Shown here: one piece after another, positions 8,002 through 14,186 of the stretch
How positions within the stretch are numbered: the stretch's first letter is position 1
Layout of the letters: each line of letters opens with the position of its first letter
The notes under the pieces: generated by a model
Told to the model about the DNA's origin: nothing
Database searches by the model: none
The model's input: only the letters and a program-made list of their open reading frames with translations
Source: an uncultured Rhodocyclaceae bacterium
Lineage (GTDB): Bacteria; Pseudomonadota; Gammaproteobacteria; Burkholderiales; Rhodocyclaceae
Assembly: GCA_900549295.1 (NCBI GenBank)
Contig: URNG01000059.1
Coordinates: 1-19,087 of the forward strand
DNA: 19,087 bases
Reading direction: 5' to 3'
Position numbers and translations under genes: made by a program

Positions 8002-8667
8002 ATGCGAATCCTGCTCGCCGAAGATGATGATCTGATGGGTAACGCCATCCTCACCAGTTTGCGCAAACTCGATTTTTCCATCGACTGGGTGCGTGACGGG
8101 CGCGACGTGGAGACGGCGCTGGCAACGCACGATTACGGCATGCTGATTCTCGATCTGGGGTTGCCGCATGTCAGCGGGCTGGAAATCCTCGATCGCCAGG
8201 CGAAATGCAGAAAGCACGTGCCGGTGCTGGTCATTACCGCACGCGGCGCGCTGGAGGATCGGGTCAGCGGACTGAATGCCGGGGCTGACGATTATCTGGT
8301 CAAACCTTTCAATCTGGACGAACTGGTGGCGCGCGTGTTCGCGCTGCGTCGGCGCAGCCAGGGCTGGGCGAGCAGCGAATTGCTGTTGGGCGCGCTCAGC
8401 GTCGATTCGCGCCAGCGCCAGGTCAAGCTGGCGGGAGAGGAAATCCATCTCTCCGACCGCGAATTCCGCCTGCTGGTGGCGCTGATCGAAGTACCCGGCA
8501 GCGTGCTGAGCGTCACGCAACTGGAAGAGCGCCTCTATGGCTGGGGCGAGGAAATTGCCAGCAATTCCATCGAGGTGCAACTGCATCGCCTGCGCAAGAA
8601 ACTGGGCAAGGAATGGATACGCAACGTGCGCGGCATCGGCTTCAAACTGGTCGATCCGGCCGCATGA
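8002..8667 (+). CDS. OmpR/PhoB-family response regulator (PmrA/QseB-like)
   Basis: The 221-aa protein has an N-terminal receiver domain (1-115) and a C-terminal winged-helix DNA-binding domain (about 125-220). Receiver residues are complete: the acidic pocket E7-D8-D9, phospho-acceptor D51 in LILDLGLP, T79 in VITARG, and K101 in DYLVKPF. The output domain shows LSDREFRLLVALIE, the recognition-helix region SNSIEVQLHRLRKKLG and the C-terminal hairpin RNVRGIGFKL, typical of the QseB/PmrA/TctD branch. ATG 8002 gives MRILLAEDDD, the normal start; longer in-frame starts add unrelated residues. AAGGAAA (7981-7987) is a distant ribosome site. Its stop overlaps the histidine kinase start (ATGA), so the two are a coupled pair. 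A likely target is the direct repeat at 9493-9512 before the acetate permease genes. Confidence 0.93.
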   Translation: MRILLAEDDDLMGNAILTSLRKLDFSIDWVRDGRDVETALATHDYGMLILDLGLPHVSGLEILDRQAKCRKHVPVLVITARGALEDRVSGLNAGADDYLVKPFNLDELVARVFALRRRSQGWASSELLLGALSVDSRQRQVKLAGEEIHLSDREFRLLVALIEVPGSVLSVTQLEERLYGWGEEIASNSIEVQLHRLRKKLGKEWIRNVRGIGFKLVDPAA

Positions 8668-9491
8668 GCGAGCCGCTGCAGCAGCTCTGCGCCGATCTCG
8701 GTGCGCGCTCGGCGCAGCAGTTATCGCCGCTGGAAGCCGGCCAGTACCCGGCCGAATGGGAACCTGCCGTTATCCAGATCAATCGTCTGCTGGCCGATAT
8801 GGCGCACGGTCTGCGCGTGCATCAGCGCTTCATGGCGGAAGCCGCGCACGAGTTGCGCACGCCGCTGGCGGCGATCCAGCTTTACGCCGACATCGTCAGC
8901 ATCGAGACCGATCCTGAAATCGGCCAGTTGGCCATGCGCAATCTGCAGGAAGGCGTTGCCCGCAGTACGCGCCTGTGCCAGCAGCTGCTGGCACATGGCC
9001 GGCTGGAAGCGAGGCTGGGACAGAACGCCCCCCGGACCATGGTCGATCTGGCCGATCTCGCGCGTCAGGCCGTCCTTGCGCACGACGATTCTGCGGCCCG
9101 CCAAGGCATCGACCTGGGCTTGCTTGCGCCCGCCAGCCATTTGCTGCCGGGCGATGCCGAAGCGCTGACGCTTTTATTGAATAACCTCATCGGCAACGCC
9201 CTGCAGCACGCGCCGCGCGACAGCACGGTCGACGTTCGCATCGAAGCACGCAGCGCCAAGACGCGCCTGAGCGTGATCGACCACGGCCCCGGCATCCCGG
9301 AAAGTGAGTGGCCGCACGCTTTTCAACCCTTCTGGACACTGCCAGGAGGCAAGACCGGGCACGGACTGGGCTTGGCCATCGTGCATGACACCGTGCGCCT
9401 GCACGAGGGGGAAATCCGTCTCGCACAAACCCCGGGCGGCGGTCTGACGGTGCACATCGATCTCCCCTCCCCTCCAGTTCCCTGCGGCTGA
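8664..9491 (+). CDS. Sensorless soluble histidine kinase
   Basis: Starting at the ATG that overlaps the regulator stop (ATGA), the 275-aa product begins with what looks like the second half of a HAMP linker (EPLQQLCADLGAR, then AVIQINRLLADM). It proceeds to the H-box AEAAHELRTP (phospho-acceptor H62), N-box NNLIGNALQH (173-182), G1 DHGPGIP (206-212) and G2 GHGLGLAIV (232-240). These are the HisKA and HATPase_c modules of QseC/PmrB-type kinases, which normally have two membrane helices and a periplasmic sensor before them. No signal peptide or membrane segment is present, and the upstream codons belong to the regulator in another frame, so the sensor is missing. All catalytic motifs are intact, so it should still phosphorylate its partner regulator in the cytoplasm. 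How it would receive a signal is unknown. Confidence 0.9.
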   Translation: MSEPLQQLCADLGARSAQQLSPLEAGQYPAEWEPAVIQINRLLADMAHGLRVHQRFMAEAAHELRTPLAAIQLYADIVSIETDPEIGQLAMRNLQEGVARSTRLCQQLLAHGRLEARLGQNAPRTMVDLADLARQAVLAHDDSAARQGIDLGLLAPASHLLPGDAEALTLLLNNLIGNALQHAPRDSTVDVRIEARSAKTRLSVIDHGPGIPESEWPHAFQPFWTLPGGKTGHGLGLAIVHDTVRLHEGEIRLAQTPGGGLTVHIDLPSPPVPCG

Positions 9492-9492
9492 G

Positions 9493-9512
9493 TTTCTTAA
9501 GTTTTCTTAAGT
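9493..9512 (+). promoter_or_regulatory. Two perfect 10-bp direct repeats, candidate response-regulator operator
   Basis: TTTCTTAAGT occurs twice in tandem (9493-9502 and 9503-9512), giving CTTAAG-N4-CTTAAG on one helix face. PmrA and QseB boxes are known as pairs of CTTAA-type half sites repeated every 10-11 bp. The element lies directly after the PmrA/QseB-like two-component genes and about 73 bp before the DUF485 start. A degenerate third copy, TTTGTAAG (9515-9522), may follow. Confidence 0.55.
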
Positions 9513-9546
9513 TATTTGTAAGCCTGACTCGCGGATTATGCAAACC

Positions 9547-9562
9547 GTTACACAAATGTAAC
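9547..9562. promoter_or_regulatory. Perfect inverted repeat GTTACA-N4-TGTAAC before the DUF485-actP operon
   Basis: GTTACA (9547-9552) and TGTAAC (9557-9562) form a 16-bp dyad centred 30 bp before the DUF485 ATG, just upstream of the strong ribosome site GAGGAGG (9572-9578). It fits a homodimeric repressor or activator site, and its position would overlap the transcript start or the leader. It does not match the CRP or FNR consensus. The regulator is unknown. Confidence 0.45.
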
Positions 9563-9584
9563 CGTTTTCACGAGGAGGAAGACC

Positions 9585-9893
9585 ATGTCACAAGACGTAT
9601 ACGCTCGCATACGGGCGAATCCGAAATACCAGCAACTGGTACAAACACGCAACACCTACGGCTGGATCATGACCGCCATCATGTTCATCGTCTATTACGG
9701 CTATACCGCCCTGATCGCTTTCGACAAGGAACTGCTGGCCACCCCGCTGAGCAGCAATGGCGTCACCACCCTGGGCGTGCCCATCGGCATGGGCGTCATC
9801 GTGTTCACCATCGTCATTACCGCCGTCTATGTCATGCGCGCCAACGGCGAATTCGACAAGATGAAGAATGAACTCATCAAGGAGGTGCAGTAA
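9585..9893 (+). CDS. yjcH: DUF485 membrane protein, YjcH-like partner of the acetate permease
   Basis: This 102-aa protein matches E. coli YjcH along its length: YARIRANPKYQQLV at the N terminus, the first membrane helix (about 25-47), TPLSSNGVTTLGVPIGMGVIV leading into the second helix (about 65-87), and the conserved RANGEFDKMKNELIKEVQ tail. DUF485 proteins are encoded with ActP symporters; their exact role is not established, and they may act as a small accessory subunit in the inner membrane. A strong ribosome site, GAGGAGG, sits 6 nt before the ATG. The stop codon shares one base with the actP start (TAATG), showing tight coupling. Unlike E. coli there is no acs gene upstream; a two-component pair takes that place. 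Confidence 0.94.
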   Translation: MSQDVYARIRANPKYQQLVQTRNTYGWIMTAIMFIVYYGYTALIAFDKELLATPLSSNGVTTLGVPIGMGVIVFTIVITAVYVMRANGEFDKMKNELIKEVQ

Positions 9894-11614
9894 TGCGCAA
9901 TCTGAGCAAATATCTCGGCGCGATGGCGCTACTGGCCCTGGCCGGCGGTGCCCTGGCCGCCGGCGGCGATCTCGGCCAGGTCGAGAAGCAGGCCACCAAC
10001 TGGACGGCCATCATCATGTTCGGCGCCTTCGTCGCCGGCACCTTGTACATCACTAAGTGGGCAGCGGCCAAGACCAAGTCGGCGGCTGACTTCTACACCG
10101 CCGGCGGCGGCATCACCGGCTTCCAGAACGGTCTAGCCATTGCCGGCGACTACATGTCGGCGGCGTCCTTCCTCGGCATTTCCGCCGCGGTCATGGCCAA
10201 CGGCTACGACGGCCTGATCTACTCGATCGGCTTCCTGGTCGGCTGGCCGGTCATCATGTTCCTGATGGCCGAACGCCTGCGCAACCTCGGCAAGTTCACC
10301 TTCGCCGACGTGGCCGCCTACCGCTTCAAGCAGACCCCGATCCGCGCCTTCGCCGCTTCCGGCACGCTGATCGTGGTGACCTTCTACCTCATCGCCCAGA
10401 TGGTCGGCGCCGGTCAGCTCATCAAGCTGCTGTTCGGCCTGGAATACTGGATGGCCGTGGTGCTGGTCGGTGTGCTGATGATGGTGTACGTGCTCTTCGG
10501 CGGCATGACCGCGACGACCTGGGTGCAGATCATCAAGGCTTGCCTGCTGCTCTCCGGCGTCACCTTCATGGCCTTCATGGTGCTGATGCAGCATGGTTTC
10601 AGCCCGGAAGCGCTGTTCGCCAAGGCGGTCGAAGTCAAGACCCAGCTGGCCGCCAACGCCGGCAAGGATGCCGACGAAGCAGCCAAGGCCGGTCTCGCCA
10701 TCATGGGCCCCGGCGGCTTCATCAAGGACCCGATCTCGGCTATTTCCTTCGGTATGGCGCTGATGTTCGGTACCGCCGGCCTGCCGCACATCCTGATGCG
10801 CTTCTTCACCGTGCCGAACGCCCAGGAAGCCCGTAAGTCGGTGATGTGGGCCACCACTTGGATCGGCTACTTCTACATCCTGATCTTCTTCATCGGCTTC
10901 GGCGCCATCACCATGGTGCTGGGCGACCCGAACGGCAAGTACCTGGATGCTAACGGTGCCCTGATCGGTGGCGGTAACATGGCTGCGGTGCACGTCGCCA
11001 ACGCCGTCGGCGGCAACATCTTCCTCGGCTTCATCTCGGCAGTGGCCTTCGCCACGATTCTCGCCGTGGTTGCCGGTCTGGCCCTCTCCGGCGCCTCCGC
11101 CGTGTCGCACGACTTGTACGCTACCGTGTTCAAGGCAGGCAAGGCCGATTCCGCTTCCGAACTGCGCGTTTCGCGTATCACCACCGCCTGCCTCGGCGTC
11201 GGCTCGGTGATCCTGGGTATCGCCTTCGAGAAGCAGAACGTCGCTTACATGGTCGGCATGGCCTTCGCCATCGCGGCTTCCGCCAACTTCCCGGTGCTGT
11301 TCATGTCGGTGCTGTGGAAAAACTGCACCACCAAGGGCGCGGTGATCGGCGGTTTCCTCGGCCTGATCTCCTCGGTCGGCCTGACCGTGGTGTCGCCCGC
11401 TATCTGGGAAAACGTGCTGGGTAACGAAAAGGGTTCCGCTCTCTTCCCCTACACCTCGCCGGCCCTGTTTTCGATGACCATCGCCTTCGTCAGCATCTGG
11501 CTGTTCTCCATCCTGGACAACAGCGAGCAAGCCGGCAAGGAACGCGAACTGTATCTGGATCAGGAAGTCCGTGCCGAAACCGGCATCGGTGCCTCCTCGG
11601 CCAGCTCGCACTGA
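9893..11614 (+). CDS. actP: Cation/acetate symporter ActP (SSS family)
   Basis: The 573-aa protein is collinear with E. coli ActP (549 aa): a cleavable-looking signal (MRNLSKYLGAMALLALAGGALA), then NWTAIIMFGAF, YTAGGGITGFQNGLAIAGDY, MSAASFLGISAAV, AERLRNLGKFTFADV, FGTAGLPHILMRFF, NMAAVHVANAVGGN, VVAGLALSGASAVSHDLYA and VGMAFAIAASANFPVLF. About 13 membrane helices are expected, as in the sodium:solute symporter family. It imports acetate and probably related short monocarboxylates with Na+ or H+. A hydrophilic loop (around KTQLAANAGKDADEAAKAG) is longer than in E. coli. The ribosome site AAGGAGGT lies in the end of the DUF485 gene. Codon choice (AAG and GGC rich, little AAA) differs from flanking genes and suggests high expression. 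A strong intrinsic terminator follows. Acetate uptake fits with the nearby PHA phasins. Confidence 0.96.
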   Translation: MRNLSKYLGAMALLALAGGALAAGGDLGQVEKQATNWTAIIMFGAFVAGTLYITKWAAAKTKSAADFYTAGGGITGFQNGLAIAGDYMSAASFLGISAAVMANGYDGLIYSIGFLVGWPVIMFLMAERLRNLGKFTFADVAAYRFKQTPIRAFAASGTLIVVTFYLIAQMVGAGQLIKLLFGLEYWMAVVLVGVLMMVYVLFGGMTATTWVQIIKACLLLSGVTFMAFMVLMQHGFSPEALFAKAVEVKTQLAANAGKDADEAAKAGLAIMGPGGFIKDPISAISFGMALMFGTAGLPHILMRFFTVPNAQEARKSVMWATTWIGYFYILIFFIGFGAITMVLGDPNGKYLDANGALIGGGNMAAVHVANAVGGNIFLGFISAVAFATILAVVAGLALSGASAVSHDLYATVFKAGKADSASELRVSRITTACLGVGSVILGIAFEKQNVAYMVGMAFAIAASANFPVLFMSVLWKNCTTKGAVIGGFLGLISSVGLTVVSPAIWENVLGNEKGSALFPYTSPALFSMTIAFVSIWLFSILDNSEQAGKERELYLDQEVRAETGIGASSASSH

Positions 11615-11634
11615 GTTCGACAAGAGCGACACTC

Positions 11635-11654
11635 CCGGCCACTGCGGTGGCCGG
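11635..11654 (+). other. Hairpin directly after actP
   Basis: CCGGCCAC (11635-11642) and GTGGCCGG (11647-11654) make a perfect 8-bp GC-rich stem with a TGCG loop, 21 bp after the actP stop. It has no T run of its own. It probably acts with the terminator 10 bp further on, or protects the transcript's 3' end. Confidence 0.6.
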
Positions 11655-11664
11655 AACTCACCAG

Positions 11665-11692
11665 GGGAAAACTTCGGTTTTCCCTTTTTTTT
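11665..11692 (+). terminator. Rho-independent terminator of the actP operon
   Basis: GGGAAAAC (11665-11672), the stable tetraloop TTCG, and GTTTTCCC (11677-11684) form a perfect 8-bp stem followed at once by eight T residues (11685-11692). This is a textbook intrinsic terminator. The stretch 11693-11794 after it carries only a weak AGCGGC/GCCGCT dyad (11722-11742) and no gene. Confidence 0.93.
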
Positions 11693-11794
11693 GCGCGCGT
11701 TTTTCCCGGCTCACACAAAGCAGCGGCGACAAAAAAGCCGCTACCCCATTCAGGGCGCGGCCATGCAGCGATTGAAGCTTTTTAGAGGGGCTGA

Positions 11795-12016
11795 TTAAGC
11801 GCCGGCTTCGGCCTTGCGCAGGATGTCGTACAACTCGTCCTTCAAGGCCAGTTTCTTCTTCTTCAACACTTCGACCTCATACGGGGTACCGGATTCGATA
11901 TGGTTTTCCATGTTCTTGATCTGCTGATCGAGCTCGTTGTGCTTGTCGAACACACTCAGGAAATGGCGGTCGGTGGTTTTCAGTTGGGTGATGAGGTCGC
12001 GGTACTCGGGAAACAT
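11795..12016 (-). CDS. DUF465 / YdcH-family small protein
   Basis: The 73-aa protein begins MFPEYRDLITQLKTTD and has the family's single long helical hairpin: HFLSVFDKHNELDQQIKNME, a short turn (ESGTPYEVEV), and then the Lys-rich LKKKKLALKDELYDIL. DUF465 (PF04325) members such as E. coli YdcH are small soluble coiled-coil proteins of unknown function, common in proteobacteria. The start at 12016 is preceded by AAAGGAG six bases upstream and is preferred over a longer in-frame extension that has no family resemblance. A candidate -10 (TAAAAT on the minus strand, 12051-12056) would give a leader of about 28 nt. It stands alone between the actP terminator and the phasin terminator, so it is probably a monocistronic unit. 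Confidence 0.88.
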   Translation of the reverse strand: MFPEYRDLITQLKTTDRHFLSVFDKHNELDQQIKNMENHIESGTPYEVEVLKKKKLALKDELYDILRKAEAGA

Positions 12017-12116
12017 GGGTGACTCCTTTTTGCTGTTAGATTTCCCGCCTATTTTACATCTCCTTGCCCTGGGCCGGGCGTAAAGCCGAGGTGCGCCCGC
12101 ACAAAAAGAAGGCAAC

Positions 12117-12147
12117 AAAAAAACCCGCGTTGGCATCGCGGGTTTTT
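12117..12147 (-). terminator. Terminator after phasin 1 (possibly bidirectional)
   Basis: CCCGCG (12124-12129) and CGCGGG (12137-12142) pair around a 7-base loop. The stem is flanked by seven A residues (12117-12123) and five T residues (12143-12147). Read on the minus strand it follows the phasin 1 stop at 12164 and ends in a run of seven T, a good intrinsic terminator. The shorter T run on the other side allows weak function in the opposite direction. Confidence 0.85.
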
Positions 12148-12163
12148 GTGCGACCGGACTGCT

Positions 12164-12733
12164 TTACTTGGCGGCAGCTTTTTTGGCGGCAGCGGAGGTC
12201 GCCGTGGGCTTGGCTGCGCCACTGGCCTTGCCGGCCGCCTCGATATTGGCTTCGGCGATGTTGGAAAGCTGCTTGGTGATCGAATTCATCTGGTCGAAGG
12301 CCTTGGTAGACGCGCCCAACATGGATTGCATGGCAGCCGCAAAAACGTCGCCGCCGACCGGCGTGGCAACCTTGGCTTTTTCAACGGCTGCATTGGCGTT
12401 CTTGGCAAAGGCGCTGTACTGGGATTCGATAACGGCGGTGACTTCCTTCTGCATATCCGACACCAGGTCGTAAATGCTGCGGGAGTAATCCATCATTTTT
12501 TCCATACCCGGCTGCGCGAGTTCGCTTTGCAGCTTGCCCAGCGCATTGACGTCCTTGGCGGCGAGCAGTTGCTGGGTGTGGCTCATGGAGTTGTTGAGGA
12601 AATCGCGCGTCGCCGCCATGTTCAGGGCGGTAAGGCGTTCGACGCCATTCAGGGCAGTGCGCATCAATGCAGTCATCACTTCGGCATTGGCTTTCTGGGC
12701 AGACGCGAGTTGTTCGAAATTCGGGCTGGACAT
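12164..12733 (-). CDS. Phasin family protein 1 (PHA granule-associated)
   Basis: The 189-aa protein has the phasin (PF09361) pattern: an amphipathic N-terminal helix (NFEQLASAQKANAEVMTALM), GVERLTALNMAATRDFL, then the characteristic MDYSRSIYDLVSDMQKEV and ESQYSAFAKNANAAVEKA. Phasins coat polyhydroxyalkanoate granules in the cytoplasm and affect granule size and number. The C-terminal tail is Ala/Lys rich (SAAAKKAAAK), like the low-complexity tails of some PHA and DNA-binding proteins. A ribosome site AGGAG lies 6 nt before the ATG, and a TG-extended -10 (TGCTATACT) gives a leader of about 35 nt. It is clearly a paralogue of the phasin encoded just upstream (12830-13384), yet has its own promoter and terminator, so the two can be regulated separately. 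Confidence 0.92.
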   Translation of the reverse strand: MSSPNFEQLASAQKANAEVMTALMRTALNGVERLTALNMAATRDFLNNSMSHTQQLLAAKDVNALGKLQSELAQPGMEKMMDYSRSIYDLVSDMQKEVTAVIESQYSAFAKNANAAVEKAKVATPVGGDVFAAAMQSMLGASTKAFDQMNSITKQLSNIAEANIEAAGKASGAAKPTATSAAAKKAAAK

Positions 12734-12775
12734 GGTCGTCTCCTATTTAAGTTACTGTCGTGGAATCAAGTGTCT

Positions 12776-12784
12776 AGTATAGCA
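12776..12784 (-). promoter_or_regulatory. Extended -10 promoter of phasin 1
   Basis: The minus strand reads TGCTATACT across 12784-12776, a near-consensus extended -10 (TGnTATAAT-like). No good -35 is seen at 17 bp, which is normal for extended -10 promoters. The start would be near 12768, about 35 nt before the ATG. Confidence 0.5.
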
Positions 12785-12805
12785 ATACCCCCAAATTTTT
12801 GGAGG

Positions 12806-12829
12806 CATTGTTGCACACAAGAAACAATG
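12806..12829. promoter_or_regulatory. AT-rich hairpin / dyad between the phasin genes
   Basis: CATTGTT (12806-12812) pairs with AACAATG (12823-12829), ending exactly at the phasin 2 stop codon. Nested in it is a second dyad, TTGT-N5-ACAA (12808-12820, TTGTTGCACACAA). It may be a weak terminator for phasin 2, or an operator about 40 bp upstream of the phasin 1 start. It shares TGTTGCA with the site upstream of phasin 2 when that site is read on the minus strand. Confidence 0.4.
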
Positions 12830-13384
12830 TTACTTTTTCTTGGCGGTCGCAGCAGTGGCACCCACGGCCTTGACGGTGGCGTTGGTGGCAGCGGCCACAT
12901 TGGCTTCGGTGATTTCAGCCACTTGCTTGGCGGCCTTGTTCATGTTGTCGAAGGCCGAGTTGGCGGCGGCAATGGCGCTCTTGACGGCGGCGACGGCAAC
13001 ATCGGAGCCGGCGGGAGCCGACTTCGCGGCCTGATCGAGCAGGCCGGCGACCGACTTCTGGAATTCGGCATACTGGGCTTCGACCATCTTGGCCAGTTCT
13101 TCCTGGGTCTGAGCCGAGATTTCATAGACGCTGCGCGAATAAGCAACGGCCTTCTCGACGTTCGGCTGGGCCAGCGAAGCCTGGATCGACAGGGCTTCCT
13201 GCACATCCTTGGCGCCCATCAGCGCCTTGGCGCCGGAAACGGAGTCTTCCACCAGCGAGCGGGCGGTATTGAGGTTCAGCGCGGCGATGCGTTCGGCGGA
13301 AGCCAGGGCGCTGTTGGCGAGCGACAAAAGGGAGTCGACGGTGGCTTTGTTGGCGGCGGCGAATTGTTCCGGGGTCTTGATCAT
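12830..13384 (-). CDS. Phasin family protein 2 (PHA granule-associated)
   Basis: Starting at the ATG at 13382-13384 (MIKTPEQFAAANKATVDSLL) the protein has 184 residues. The start is set by GGAG eight to ten bases upstream and by the standard phasin N terminus; a longer frame adds unrelated residues. It shows the Phasin_2 features ANSALASAERIAALNLNTARSL, VAYSRSVYEISAQTQEELAK and EAQYAEFQKSVAGLLDQAAK. It aligns without obvious gaps to phasin 1 over the central 120 residues (YSRSVYE against YSRSIYD, FDNMNKAAKQVAEITEANV against FDQMNSITKQLSNIAEANI). The tail ends in AATAKKK. The role is coating PHA granules. Its 187-bp upstream region up to lptA carries a 13-bp tandem repeat and two dyads, more apparent regulatory structure than for phasin 1. 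Confidence 0.92.
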   Translation of the reverse strand: MIKTPEQFAAANKATVDSLLSLANSALASAERIAALNLNTARSLVEDSVSGAKALMGAKDVQEALSIQASLAQPNVEKAVAYSRSVYEISAQTQEELAKMVEAQYAEFQKSVAGLLDQAAKSAPAGSDVAVAAVKSAIAAANSAFDNMNKAAKQVAEITEANVAAATNATVKAVGATAATAKKK

Positions 13385-13438
13385 GACAGTCTCCAAAAAT
13401 GATAGGGCAAGGTGAAATTTCCAACAGCGCGGCGAGGT

Positions 13439-13463
13439 GGTCAGCAAAATCGGTCAGCAAAAT
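13439..13463. repeat. Tandem 13-bp-period repeat upstream of phasin 2
   Basis: GGTCAGCAAAAT occurs at 13439-13450 and again at 13452-13463, separated by one C. It lies 55-80 bp before the phasin 2 ATG, in the expected promoter region. It may be a duplicated protein-binding half site or a recent slippage duplication. Confidence 0.6.
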
Positions 13464-13476
13464 TTGCCCATTACGT

Positions 13477-13490
13477 TTGCTGCGCTGCAA
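13477..13490. promoter_or_regulatory. Candidate PHA-regulator site TTGC-N6-GCAA
   Basis: TTGCTGCGCTGCAA is a dyad with TTGC/GCAA arms about 95-105 bp before the phasin 2 ATG. TGC-rich dyads are the kind of site reported for PhaR, the PHA-responsive repressor of phasin genes. The assignment rests on position and appearance only. Confidence 0.35.
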
Positions 13491-13532
13491 CATTTCTGGA
13501 TTATAGGCGGCACCTACCGCATGTCAAGCCTT

Positions 13533-13551
13533 TTTTGTGCGCCGCACAAAA
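13533..13551. promoter_or_regulatory. 19-bp palindrome TTTTGTGC-GCC-GCACAAAA between lptA and phasin 2
   Basis: TTTTGTGC (13533-13540) and GCACAAAA (13544-13551) are perfect inverted repeats around GCC. Neither strand has a T run downstream of the stem, so it is not a normal terminator for lptA. It is better read as an operator, possibly the same class as the TTGTTGC dyads near the phasins. Confidence 0.4.
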
Positions 13552-13571
13552 CCAGGTGAAACCTTTGAAAA

Positions 13572-14186
13572 TCAGCGCCCTGCGGGACCGGGATCGAACT
13601 CGGTGGAAATCCCCTGGGCACCGCGCAACTCCAGTTGCTCGCCGCGCTTTTCCGTGACCGGCGCAGCGCCCTTGCCCCTGGGCTGGATGATGGCGCGCAC
13701 GCGGGCAGGCGGCGCGGAGGCATCCTTTGTCGGGCCGGCGCTGGCCAGGTATTTTTCGTTGAGCGCGTCATACCAGACGTAATCGCCACGCAGCTCGTCC
13801 TCGCCGCTGCGTATCCAGGCACGGTGAAACAGTTCGGCGATTTCGCTGCGGGTGTCGTATTCGATGCGCTCGGCTTCACCCTCGATGTAATCCTCGCGCC
13901 CTTCTCGCTTCTGGCGGAAGGTGGCTTTGCCGCCGGGAGCGGCGAACGCCACGCCCTTCTGAAAACCGTAGGCGTCTTCGGTGACGACGACACGCGCCGC
14001 TTTCAGGATCATGGTGCCCTTGGTGATGACCACATCACCTTCGAGAATCTGGATTTTCTTCAGATCGTCGATCGAAATCTTGCTGGCTTCGAGCAACATG
14101 GGTTTGTCGCGGTCGGCTTTTTCGGCAAAAACTGGCGCGGCAAGGGCTACCAGGGAAAGAAACAGTGTGAAATGGCGAAGCGTCAT
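13572..14186 (-). CDS. lptA: LPS export periplasmic protein LptA
   Basis: The 204-aa precursor has a signal peptide (MTLRHFTLFLSLVALAAPVFA, probable cut after A21). The mature OstA/LptA_N beta-jellyroll follows: LLEASKISIDDLKKIQILEGDVVITKGTMILKA, RVVVTEDAYGFQKGV and AERIEYDTRSEIAELFHRAWIR. LptA forms the periplasmic bridge that carries lipopolysaccharide from LptC to LptD. The C-terminal 40 residues (Pro/Gly rich, after RVRAIIQPR) are variable in the family. Its ATG overlaps the lptC stop by 4 nt (ATGA). lptB, which usually follows lptA in betaproteobacteria, is not here; a 187-bp spacer and the phasins follow instead. Confidence 0.93.
   Translation of the reverse strand: MTLRHFTLFLSLVALAAPVFAEKADRDKPMLLEASKISIDDLKKIQILEGDVVITKGTMILKAARVVVTEDAYGFQKGVAFAAPGGKATFRQKREGREDYIEGEAERIEYDTRSEIAELFHRAWIRSGEDELRGDYVWYDALNEKYLASAGPTKDASAPPARVRAIIQPRGKGAAPVTEKRGEQLELRGAQGISTEFDPGPAGR

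Noticed and set aside
9512..9542. A sigma-70 promoter for DUF485-actP (TTATTT with TATGCA)
   Set aside because: Both boxes are poor and the 19-bp spacing is off; the operator-like repeats are clear but the core promoter cannot be placed.
10133..11632. A 499-codon open frame opposite actP
   Set aside because: Composition is His/Asp/Glu-rich antisense text without any family motif; it is a shadow of actP.
12017..12136. Longer N terminus for the DUF465 protein
   Set aside because: The added 40 residues are Arg/Pro-rich noise, and a good ribosome site precedes the ATG at 12016.
13533..13551. The palindrome as a terminator for lptA
   Set aside because: On the minus strand the stem is followed by A residues, not T, so an intrinsic terminator is not supported.
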